Assembly (NCBI GenBank): GCA_933207985.1
Contig: OW240920.1
Location: 128,374,073-128,438,072, forward strand
Origin: Pelobates cultripes
Lineage: Eukaryota > Chordata > Amphibia > Anura > Pelobatidae
Direction of reading: 5' to 3'
Length of the DNA stretch: 64,000 nucleotides
The notes beneath the pieces are model-generated. The model was not told where the DNA came from and did not search any database. It was given only the letters and a program-made list of their open reading frames with translations. The position numbers and the translations under genes are program-made. How positions within the stretch are numbered: position 1 is the stretch's first letter; every line of letters begins with the position of its first letter. This document shows positions 10,578 through 21,018 of the stretch, piece after piece.

Positions 10578-11182
10578 AGCAACAATACTGGCAACCGCTT
10601 GCTAACTTTCTTTCTTCTCTCTATAATATCACCTATTTTGGGGGGCGGTTTGACGATACTTACCAGTGAGGAAAAAAATGAGGGGGGTGCCCTAGAAGGC
10701 ACAGTAGGGACATTTTATTATCTTTACTTAACCCTGCCTTCTCCTCCTTTCTTGCTGTCCTTACCAGTCACAGGAATAGTAGAACCTTTATACAATAATA
10801 GATCACGGTGCACCAAAGATTTATTTAGAGTACCCTGAGATCTCATATCAACTTATTGTACATTTAAACGATTTTCCTGAAATGTGCATCAGTACACCAT
10901 GAGGTTTTCAATTGGCTTACCGCAGATCTAAACGGGCTGCTTTGATTTGCATATTGGAAACTACCGGCTATTGTGAACAAACAACTTTTGTTACTATATC
11001 TCTGTTACAATTATCTTCACTCCGTGAGCGGCACTATCATTTAACCACCCCTTATGACAATTGCCACAGGCTGCCTCAATATGCACATTTGAAATAATCG
11101 GCTACTGTGATACATAATTACTATTCCTATTGATACAATTATTCCCAATTCCTAAGTGGCACCACCATTTAACTACCCCTCA
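10578..11182. repeat. Inner part of the fold-back element
   Basis: Not matched by the left side. Contains diverged repeats about 150 bp apart ('tttaaccaccccttatgac' and 'tttaactacccctcaagat', each followed by a 'ttgccacagg' or 'ctgcaacag' block). No coding potential recognised. Confidence 0.5.
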
Positions 11183-11797
11183 AGATAACTGCAACAGATT
11201 GCCTTTAGGAGATTAAACTACCGTAACAGTATAACAATATTCACGGTATACCAATATGAGGAAGTTTGGCCACCATGTCGATATCAAACTACCACTCATT
11301 GAGGCCACTGTGCCACAAATCTAAGCGAGTGCTTTGACTATTTGCCCCACGCAAATATAATAGAACTTTAGGTTATCTGCACATTGATTTACCGGCATTT
11401 ACTACACTCCGCTGTAAAATTAGCAGACTGAGATTAGAGGCACACTACAATTTCAGGTATTATTCCTGGGTAAGGAGATTTGCGTGATCGTACTAAAGAA
11501 TATTAAATACTCCAACCTTTCATTGTGTGAGGTCTACTATCTAACTATAATATTAGAGTCCTGATCCTGGTGGCTCCCTATCGTCCACTCAGGTTACATA
11601 GAAGCTGCAATATTAGTAGACCGAGATTAGAGGTACACTACAGTATCAGATATTACTCCTTGTTAAGGATATTTCTTTGATTGTATAAACGTATATTCAA
11701 TACTCTAACTCTTCATTGTGTGTGGTCTACTATCTAACTATTATATTAGAGCCCTGACCCTGGTGGCTCCCTATCGTCCACTCAGGTTACATAGAAA
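11183..11797. repeat. Right arm of large inverted repeat
   Basis: Inverse complement of the left arm, including 'ggtataccaatatgaggaag' and 'cctatcgtccactcaggtt'. It carries the empty TTAA site at 11213-11216. It lacks a stretch of about 40 bases present on the left near 4970-5005, and it extends one partial 193-bp unit further out than the left arm. Confidence 0.85.
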
Positions 11798-12448
11798 TAT
11801 ATTTATAACAATTGTACTCCAGTTTTACTTGTACAGTAACTGTTGACAATTCTGTTGGGTCCTGATACAGGACAATTTCTGGACAAAACAATTTATATTT
11901 TATTTTACCCTTCTTCGTTTGTATTTAGTTTTTATGTGTAAGTTTGTTTATAAGATATATATATATCTATCCCTGATCTTTTGGGATTTTTAGCTATCTA
12001 TTAAAAGTGATGTTTTATTTTCATCCATTCATCTATTTTCCATAAGATACTGTTATTCCCTGGTTGTTACCAGTCAGTACTGCTACCTCCAATCCTTTTT
12101 CTTTTTCAATTTCTCTTTCTTTATTGTCCAAATTAGGGTTAGCTCCTGCTGACATTACTTTAAGTAACCGATTTCAGAGACTTCTACATATAATTTATGT
12201 GTAGGAATCTCCTCTATTTATAAAAACTTCCCTGAAATTAATGTTATGGTGCCTGGAGCCCCTTAGTGCTTCTTTACCTTGGGGGGCTAAGCCATTCACA
12301 AACGGTTTAACTTAAGTTGGCTCTTCAGTGACGTTCCTTCCTGCAACCGGTCACATCCGCTTTCTTTAATTCTGATCCAGGAAGCACAGCATGCCACCAG
12401 GCAGGGACGCCATTGGTTGACTTTGAGCGGTCAGCTGATGCTCTACGC
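11798..12448. other. No gene recognised
   Basis: AT-rich intergenic sequence with a short TA run near 11957. Nothing codes. Confidence 0.4.
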
Positions 12449-12597
12449 CAGAGCTGCCCAATAGGTAGATTCCTGGGTGTTGTAGAACTACAACTGCCAT
12501 GATGCTTTGTCATTCTAAAAGCATTCTGAAGGCATGCAAAGCATCATGGGAGTTGTAGTTCTACAACATCTGGGTATCTACCTATTGGGCAGCCCTG
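12449..12597. mobile_element. Palindromic hAT-like MITE
   Basis: Begins 'cagagctgcccaataggtag' and ends with the inverse, 'ctacctattgggcagccctg'. The body is nearly palindromic around 'gttgtagttctacaac'. Flanking 8-bp repeats ctctacgc (12441-12448) and ctctaagc (12598-12605) differ at one base, which fits an old 8-bp hAT target duplication. Confidence 0.8.
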
Positions 12598-12605
12598 CTC
12601 TAAGC

Positions 12606-13980
12606 CAATCAGTAGCTCCCCGATTAATAAAAAATGTGCCTTTTCTATGAATAGGGAGCTTCTGTAAAAAAAAAAATACTTCCCCTGAGACCTCTTCATT
12701 ATTCTTAAATCTTGATTTCTTCAGCCTCAGAAATGGCCAAATAAACATCCATTAAGTCCTATCGTGACTGTTAAAATAGAAAAGAAAACCAGGATTGCAA
12801 AAAACAGACGCTGGGATAGAAATGTGATGCTATGAAAATAATCCATCTTTGCCCTGTGAAGACTTGGCGCACACTGAGGTTTTATGGCGGGAAAAGCCTT
12901 TACAAGGGCTTCTCCACGTTATGGGAATGGGATTTATTGCAACCACTGTGACAGGGAGCTCTTACTGATCTCAAGACTTGCGTGAAGATTTTCTTCTAGT
13001 GGGCAAATAGTAATAATAATAAAAAAAACTTAATCCATCAATTCCATTTGAAATGGCTAATCGAGAGCAGAAACCACCATTTTTTTCCGAACACATTCTT
13101 TCTTCATGCTGATGGACAGGACATGGAAAGCGTAGCTCTCAGACCCGTCCATGGTCCTTAGGGGATTAAAGCCGAACTGTCAATTTCCAGGATATTTGAT
13201 AATTGACTTATGCCATATATTTACCTAATAAGTGTTGGTGAAAACTTAGATGTAGAAATCCACACGTCTTTATCCTGCACTGGGCACCTCCATTTTAGCA
13301 ACTTGTCAATCACTTTTATATGTTCTGTCTTTTATACCTGCTATCTGGTAGTAGATATATGCATTCGGTTTCGGAACAAATGAAACAGTCCATGGACCAA
13401 TCATTCTGTTTGTTTCATGATGTGAACTGCCCAAATCTCAGCCATTTGAGAGCTAGGAGCCAGGGGGGAAGCAAGAAAAATTAAGAAAACTACCGAATCA
13501 CCCAAAATTAAGGAAATTCAGATGAACCAGACGCAGCATGAATTAAATTATGTTAGTTTGAATTCATTTCTATTTTTTTTTTTTTAGGACAAACTGATTC
13601 AGACAAACCAAATTTTCCTGCTGTACACGTCTACCTGATAATCAGCACAGAGAGAAGGAGAAATGTGATTCTGTTCCCTGTTTTCACTTGAAATGTTTGC
13701 CTCGATTGAACTCGATTATGCCAAATATTTAGTGTAATTTAAAAGAAAATGGATAATCTCGTGAAAAAAAAAGTTAACACAGAAGTTAGAGATGATCTTT
13801 TAAATGTTCTGATTTTCAGAGAAGTGACAGTTCCCCTTTAAATATGCCGTTACATAATAGCCTTGTTTCATCGTTACCCTCCATCTATTTCACCTATTTC
13901 AGGTGGCTAACATGTATTAGCGGTTAGTAAATGCCTCATAAATGTGTATACTGTTGAAATCTAGGGCTATATTTATAAAG
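12606..13980. other. No gene recognised
   Basis: Intergenic, with short A and T runs. No exon or bounded repeat was recognised. Confidence 0.4.
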
Positions 13981-13984
13981 AGTT

Positions 13985-14465
13985 AGACAATGAGTGTGAG
14001 AGAGTGTGAGTGAGACTGTGAGTGAGACAGTGAGTGTTAGAGAGTGAGTGAGAATGTGAATGGCCAGTGAGTGTGAGTGAGACTGTGAGTGAGAAAGTGA
14101 GTTAAACAGTGAGTGTGGGAGAGTGTAAGTGAGACAGTGAGTGTTAGAGAGACTGTGAGTGTGAGAGACTGAGTGTGAGAGAGACTGAGTGTTAGACAGT
14201 GAGTGTGAGACAGTGAGTGTAAGAGAGACAGTGAGTGTGAGAGACAAAGTGAGTGTGAGAGAGTGAGAAGGAGCGATAGAAAGAAATAGATAACTAGATA
14301 GATAGAAAGAAATATAGAAAGAAAGAAATAGATAGAAATAGATAGATAGAAATAGATAGAGAGATAGATAGAAATAAATAAATAGATAGAGAGATAGATA
14401 GATAGATAGAAATAAATAAATAGATAGAAATAGATATAGAGATAGATAGTTAGAAAGAAATAGTT
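13985..14465. repeat. Compound simple repeat (gtgag, then gata/gaaa)
   Basis: About 280 bp of variant 'gtgagtgtgagagagtgagt' units, then about 190 bp of 'gata' and 'gaaa' units. The minus-strand ORFs here (Ser/Leu/Thr- then Tyr/Ile/Ser-rich) are artefacts of the repeats. Confidence 0.92.
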
Positions 14466-14559
14466 TGTGTGTATGTTTAACAATATTTATTTAAAATCTG
14501 TGTGTTTTTATACAAACACTATATGTAGAGATTTCTCTATGTTTGTATACTTACTTTTA

Positions 14560-14990
14560 GCTTAGGAGGGTTACCGTAGGTGGGGGGCGGGCATAGACAG
14601 CGAGCTGAGCTATAAGTCAGCTCAGCTGGAGAACGCACATACCACGCACATGCACGGTAGAGCGCTCAGTGTTCATTCACAGGGAGGCATTCAATGCCGC
14701 TCTAATAAGAGTGTGATTGGTGCAGCGTGAAGCCGCGCATGCGCACCAGATCACTATGACGCTTCTCTAAGAGAAGCGTCTGATTGACCCTGCTACTTCA
14801 TCATGTTGACGAAAAAAGGGGCGTGGCCTGACGGGGATCTCGGCGCTGGTACGGAGGTAAGTTTTAATAATAAAAAAGACTTGTTGACTTTTTTTTTTAT
14901 TTTGTGGGAAGTTCATATAAATGCAAGAAAGAAGGCTGGGGGACCTGTCTTTCTTGCTGTTATATGTTGACTATAGTGATCCTTTAATAT
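14560..14990. mobile_element. TTAA-family MITE fragment
   Basis: Ends 'gactatagtgatccttt' plus TTAA, the same right end as the 1054-1678 element. The GC-rich centre has inverted stretches such as 'cgagctgagctataagtcag'. The left TTAA was not placed with confidence. Confidence 0.5.
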
Positions 14991-15880
14991 ATCCAAAAGT
15001 AGAAAAGAAATAGATAAAACAGAAGCACATAAATAACAAGAAAGAATGGAGGATGCTTGACAAATTGCTGATGCTGGCCAGGTAGAAGTGAGAGGTTTCT
15101 AGGCCGGTTACCTCTTATTCTTAATAGTAAGGACCGATAGGTCTGAAACAAGTTAGGCTTTGGCTCCCCCTTGTGGTGTAATTACTAGTTTAGATCTTGT
15201 TCATACTTATGAAGCTGCAATGAGATGTGTACTCTGATGGAGCACAGTGCCTTTGTGGTAACCAACTCACTGCTTTCTTAATTGAGATATCCACAACTAC
15301 TAAGTGCGGAAAAAGTCAGATTATCCAGGAATCTGGTAAGTGATTGCAGTGTCTTCGAAAGTAACAAAGACCTTTTTTTTTTATTTTAGTTTGGTTTCAA
15401 CTCTACATCTTGGGTTCTTTTTTCTTGGTATATGTTATAGCAATTGTCTTTAGAAGTCTTTAATTTAGCACCTCGTCTACTTGTACTAATAACAGGGGTG
15501 TCATTTGCGTGAAATTGGATTATCGTTTAAGACAGTTCTCGGTGTATTTGTAATGCTCGCGTTAAACATTCAGGTGAGTTGACGGCACTTTATAAATGAA
15601 ATGATATTGGCTGATTACTTATTTGCATCAGATGTACAGGTATGCATAAAGTTGCCACTTACAAAGAAAGACTTGGAATTATTATGAGAATAATTATAGG
15701 CAACCAGGCTATTATTGGCAGTATTGTGCAATGTCGGTCAGGAACTGCAAAAACCAGTAAGGCTCTTATCCTATTAAAAAAAATAATGGTATTAATTTAC
15801 AATTAAAAGTGAATTTTCAATTCAATGCCAAAGTAGTCAAACAAAAAGCATAGCCAGTTTTGCTACTTTGACCTTAAAAT
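14991..15880. other. No gene recognised
   Basis: AT-rich intergenic sequence; nothing supported. Confidence 0.4.
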
Positions 15881-15884
15881 GAAG

Positions 15885-17250
15885 ATTATGTTAGCTTTAG
15901 TGTACTAATAATCGTATGTTAGGAGGCGAGTATATTGCATAATCTTTCTTTACTAACTCCATAGCAGCAAAGAAAAGTAATGAGAACCAATCATAGACAA
16001 GCAAAGGTTATAAGAGGCGTGTATCACTGAAGCACTTCCTCTTTGAACTGCGACATCACAAGTCCATAAATCTACTTTTACGACAGAAAATACCATGTGG
16101 TATAACTTCAACCACGAGCATGGGGACCAAGATCCCACCGAACGGCAGTCTAGGTTCATCTGTAGAGTTCAATTAAGCTGAAAGAGAGTATAAATCGTTT
16201 TAGTCCACAGAAAGGGTTGTATAAAAACATCCATCCCAACTAGCGTAACTACAGACTCGTAGACCAAACCCAAAAGGGGAAAAAACCATAAGTGTAAACA
16301 AGGGAGTAACAAAGAACTAATATCGAAGAAAGTGTATACGAAAAGAATAACTAGAATATGGTGGCAAAACAACAAAATGAGAGAATTAAGAGGGGCAAAA
16401 TATTTGCCTCCTGACATTATTAAAATAAAGATTATAAGTACACTAAAGCTGACATAATATTACATTTTACCACAGGAGGCTTTGTATTTTACAGTTTTAA
16501 CGCTGAGGTAAGAGAGAAAATGCAGGATTCGACAGAGGTCAGAAACAGAACGTCAGAAAAGTAGATTTGCGCATCCGATCCACTGCGCGTAGGATGTCGG
16601 GGAGCAAGGCACTCGCCGACAAGGTGGAGGAAGGAGCCGCCCATCACACTAAAAACTGGGTCTATTCCTGCTGGTTAGAGGAGCCAACAAACCCATCTGG
16701 CTCGTGTCGTGACTGAAACCGGACCATAGGGTCATAGGGTCGGACATAAGAAATGAGAATTTGATGGGAGGAAGAAGACTGGAACGTCGTGGTAGCTTCC
16801 ACGTAGCAACGTAGAGTCAATACAAAACACAGATGCGGGTCTGAAGAAAAAAAAAACTGAGGAGGAGTCCGATTTAGTACAGTGTGAGACCTGAAAGATA
16901 ACCCCCTCTGGACAAAAAGCAAACATGTCAGCGTCGAAGCCCGGACGTCCAAGACCCATCGAAAGCAGACAAAAGCAGAGGAGAAAGGTAAACTTGGACG
17001 TAAGTTGGCAATGGGATAGCCTATCGTTAGAGGGCCTATCATGCAGAAATAGGACAACACCGATATTTGGGTCCCAATCGCATGCCACAAAGAAGTTGAC
17101 AAATGAAAGGGTCTTGTAGAGGGACCTGAGCCGCCGAAAATTGCTGACCATACCATGTTAATAGAACAATACGACTTCCCAGTTGCAAAAAGAGAGAAAA
17201 TTTTGCATAGGGGAAACAGGGGCAGTAAAGGGATTGAGACCTGAATAGGC
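15885..17250 (-). mobile_element. Second DIRS-like element, 3' half only
   Basis: A terminal-repeat-like block at 15885-16015 ('tagctttagtgtactaata', 'aggaggcga', 'agcagcaaag') is complementary to an internal complementary region at about 16398-16490 ('gcctcctgacattattaaaa', 'gtacactaaagctgac', 'ccacaggaggc'). Decayed recombinase follows on the minus strand. RT and RNase H are absent. This element is diverged from the one at 5944, so it represents another DIRS subfamily or an older copy. Confidence 0.75.
16662..17160 (-). pseudogene. DIRS tyrosine recombinase relic
   Basis: Two overlapping minus-strand frames give fragments that align in order with a DIRS recombinase: 'LLCFCLLSMGLGRPGFDAD' or 'FRWVLDVRASTLTCLL' around the first catalytic Arg, then 'LRCYVEATTTF' and 'LISYVRPYDPM', the 'SYVRP' segment also present at 9620 in the first element. 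It is frameshifted and incomplete; no HxxR or Tyr segment is intact. Confidence 0.7.
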
Positions 17251-17689
17251 TCCTGCTCAAAAGGGAAAGTCTGTGGATTTTATAAGCTCAAAACCCATTC
17301 CCATCAAGACTACATATGCTAAGATATATTGTCCTACCACCGACCAAGTACAATTTAATTAGACACTTGAGACATATATTTATACTCTGTATCTATCCCG
17401 TACCATTAAACAAGAAGATCTGTCTGTATTTAGGGCTTAATTTAGCACGTGAGCCTTTTTAGCTTTTAATAATCTTGAGCCTTTACAGAATAACTACATA
17501 CACTTTTTCACTGTTATTGTAAATATCCACTTTACTTTTGTCAGTTTAGTGTGTGCGTGTTTTTATGTTTATGATAACGTTTCCAATTTATTTAATTTCT
17601 TAATCCTTTGGCGTTTTACCCTGTTTTCAAGGTAAAACACTTTAAGTATTTATACACTTCTCCCTTTAGTTAATAACAAAGCTTTGGGT

Positions 17690-18060
17690 TTCAGAGTCAT
17701 CAGGGGTTAAAGATGGTTAGAGCACTGCCTTTACTGAGGGTGAAGAACCCTTAGGGAAAAGATCAAAGATAATAGATTGTGTGATATTGTGTACCATTTA
17801 AAATCAGCAAAAACAAGCTTAAACAAGCTTACAAGGAATGTATATAAAATACCAATATACAAACATTATAACAATTCCAAACCTGCAGGAATGGAATGTA
17901 CCAGCAACGAACGTTATGCTATTGTATATCTGTATGGTTATCCCCAACATTCTGGGGTTTTTAAAAACTGTTTATGTCTTTCTTTGCAGTATACGAATCT
18001 ATCACTGGTTTCTCACAATAAATAAATGTATTACTAATCATAAAACATCCGTGTTTGTTT
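17690..18060. repeat. Duplicated ficolin intergenic segment, copy 1
   Basis: Collinear with 43290-43615: shared 'gagtcatcaggggttaaag', 'gggaaaagatcaaagataa', 'aatggaatgtaccagcaa' and 'aaatgtattactaatcat'. It marks the border region of the segmental duplication that made the two ficolin genes. Confidence 0.85.
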
Positions 18061-18158
18061 TTGTCCTATGGCATTGTGTGTATAGTGACAGAAATGAAAC
18101 AGAATTTAATTTAATAAAATATCTGTTTTTGTTTGTTTGTTTGATTGATTTTTAACAG

Positions 18159-18194
18159 GGGAGCCTAGGGACAAAGGAATACAGGGAGAGAAAG
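18159..18194 (+). pseudogene. Orphan ficolin collagen exon (exon 4-like)
   Basis: A 36-nt block with acceptor 'tttttaacag' and donor 'gttagt'. It has the same length and phase as ficolin exon 4 (32529-32564) and its upstream intron also matches. Read in ficolin phase it gives G-E-P-R-D-K-G-I-Q-G-E-K-G; the second triplet has Arg where Gly is required, which would break the collagen helix. It lies 2.8 kb upstream of ficolin A exon 1 with no other exon nearby, so it is probably a relic of a third copy. Confidence 0.75.
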
Positions 18195-20640
18195 GTTAGT
18201 TCAGCAAAGACACCATAAATGGTAACTAAAGATGGAGATCTAGTGTAAAACGTATTGAAATGACACAGGTACAATATAAAAGGTTAGGATTTTAAGGACC
18301 CTGTGAATATAAAAACGCAAATGATCAGAAAACAGTTTAGTGTTTGTGTAAAATAAAATAAAGAATATAATTTATTTTTAAAGGAATACACCAAACACCA
18401 TAATGATCTGTTATTCAAAAAAATGTTAAAACATTTAGCATGCATTTAATGATCGAGGAATACAAAAATTAAAAAAATTAAAAAAAGTTGTGGTGTCCTG
18501 AGACTTGGCTAGCAAAATTTAGAAAAAATAGTCAAATTGGAAAATAAAACCTCAGTTTATGATAAGATGGAAAACAAATTCCCAGCACAACTTTAAACAT
18601 TTTTTTGGGGGGGTACCGTAAATTGGTTCTCACCACAACCTGTTCTTTATATAATAGACCATAATGTATTGTATAATCGACTGATAAATTATCCATACAT
18701 TGTAATATTCCCAACAGTAAATATGTAGTTTAATAACTGTTGATAAAATACATGTTTGGTTCTGGTATCTGGTTACAACTCTGCTGCATGGAAATTCTGA
18801 TTGTGTCGAAGACTGCATCCCCATGTATTTCATTCCCCGGGCAATGCACTGTGGGACATACTATGGAGAATTTCAGCTGAGATGCACACATTTACAAAAC
18901 TCACATGGGGCATGTCTGCAGTCAATCTTTACGTGATATAAAAACTTTTTTTTTTTTTTATTAATATATCTGTCTACCTTTGAATTTATGGAAAATGAAT
19001 TGAGCATATCTCAACCTAAGGCTTTAAAATGTAGATTAATATAGAACGGATTGGAGAAGTTACAGACAATTCAGTTTCTCAAAACCCCAATTAAATAGGA
19101 AATGTGGATAAAATTTTTTGCAGGGAAATCTGAAAGCACGATTGGCAAAGTAAAAGGCAAATTCCTTAATCACCAAATCCAATGCTTTCCAGCATACCAA
19201 GCTGTGGTCAAGCGTTTGAGTTATACCCAACAAATATTCAGTTGAGTGTCAAGAGAAAGGTTACTAGCTTCACCAAAAGACACGCAGTCCCTCCTGAAAT
19301 GTAAATATCTGAAAAATATTCATTATTAGGCTTATTTTTTTGCTGCCTTCAGAAGATGTGCATTAGACTAGACTTATCGTACAATAGTTCTGTTGCCAAA
19401 ATACATTTGGCTAACTTTGAGTTTTCAGTCTTGGGTAGTTTCAATAGTTGGATCTTTAAAATTTTCCCTAAAAATTTGAGTCTCCTGAAAATATTAAGTG
19501 GAAACCCTACTGAAAGCTCTCAAGAAGTTGACTGTTTCGAAAGATTCCTAAACCATGTTCGAAATGTATAGAGGGATGAAAACATGACTGGTATAGAATG
19601 TGGAATATGAGAGACAACTGTAAGAAGAGGGAATAAAAGTTAAACATCCTTATTAAGAAAGAAAGAAAAAATTTTCCCAGATTTTATGGTAAACATACTT
19701 GCACAAGCATCTAACTTTAGGGATACTTTTCACTGACATGGACTGGAAAACTGATGGATCCATTATGACTAAAAATTTACAGGCCTACGCGTACGTTGGT
19801 TTCGGCATACCACAACCACCATTATCTACATAAGGCTTTTATGGTTCCAACCACAAGTATCTACCTATCTATCTATCTATCTATCTAATACATATTCTCC
19901 AAAACATTGCACTCCAGAGGGCTTCATAATACGTTTCAGAATAATTTTTATTGTGTCCAATCCCATACGTCAATGTTTCAGTCCTCACACCAGGACTTTT
20001 AGCAAAACAAGTCTTGATAAAAGTCCTGTTGTGAGATCTGAAATGTTAACGAGATGCAAATATATAAATTAACCACTGACCGAAATTACAATATGTGGGA
20101 GCAAATTGAATAAAGACCAACATACCCTGGAGAAAATTAATGTTTGGTGGAAGAAAAGTGAATACCTGTGAGTGAAATAACCATGACTATAAATATTGCA
20201 GAGTGTCTACAAGTAAAATAAGTATGTAACCAATCAAGCATGCAAAGGCCATGAGATGGCCACGTAAACATAGTAATGATGACAATATTTGTATTTATTT
20301 TTTTTTAAATCAAGAAATTGACTGGAAAGTATAAACTACATAGCAACAGTGACTTTGAGACTACGCTAGATGAAGAACCCATACTTGAGCTGCCAGGTCG
20401 CCTATAAAGACACATTTAATAGAGAAATGTTGACCACCCATACATGAAAGTTTGAGTAGTATCTAGAAGTATAATGCTACTGTGTTTTAAAACATAATGC
20501 ATGTTTGAACTTTGAGATGTTTCTAAAACATTGTACGTTTGCATTAATGTGGATCTCTGTGAAAACCCAATATAAAAATTTTGAAAAAAAAAAAAGAATG
20601 TCATGTACAAATATGTCATGTACAAACTGAAAGCATATCT
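18195..20640. other. Upstream intergenic, no gene recognised
   Basis: AT-rich. A 'tatc' microsatellite lies at about 19862-19888. No other exon-like block was found between the orphan exon and ficolin A. Confidence 0.4.
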
Positions 20641-20948
20641 AACAGAGAGAATTTTTCAGGAACACTACTATGACCTTAAATTTGAAATTAATTTTAAATT
20701 CACCTTAAATTCTCTCATTAATGAATAACCCTGTAAATGAGAAAAAAATGAATCACAATTTGCACAATTTTAGAATCTGTATACTTCATTTTGTTGAGAC
20801 CATAACACAATCAAAAATAGATCAAATGGGAGTTGCCAAATAGTGTGGGTTGAGCCTGTTCTTCTAAAAGTCTCCTTTGTTCTGTGCTCAAATCAAACTC
20901 CTGTGAGACGGTTAATGGTGCAACAAGAGCCAATATCTCACCGTCACC
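20640..20948 (+). promoter_or_regulatory. Ficolin A promoter-proximal and 5' UTR region
   Basis: Strongly conserved with 45400-45728 upstream of ficolin B ('gggagttgcc', 'aaaagtctcctttgttctgt', 'caaactcctgtgagacgg', 'ccaatatctcaccgtcacc' up to the ATG). Conservation is continuous into exon 1. No clear TATA box; the transcription start cannot be placed. Confidence 0.55.
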
Positions 20949-21018
20949 ATGTGGTCACCCACACTCACCATATTCTGGCTACTAACCACGGTAACAAATG
21001 CTGAAGACTCATGTCCAG
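20949..21018 (+). CDS. fcn: Ficolin A exon 1 (signal peptide)
   Basis: ATG in context 'caccATG' encodes [18 protein letters not shown] followed by EDSCP. Hydrophobic core residues 8-15; likely cleavage after Ala18. Donor 'gtaatt', phase 1. Intron 1 is 6.6 kb. Confidence 0.93.

Noticed and set aside
13936..14483. Ser/Leu/Thr- and Tyr/Ile-rich minus-strand ORFs
   Set aside because: Simple-repeat translations.
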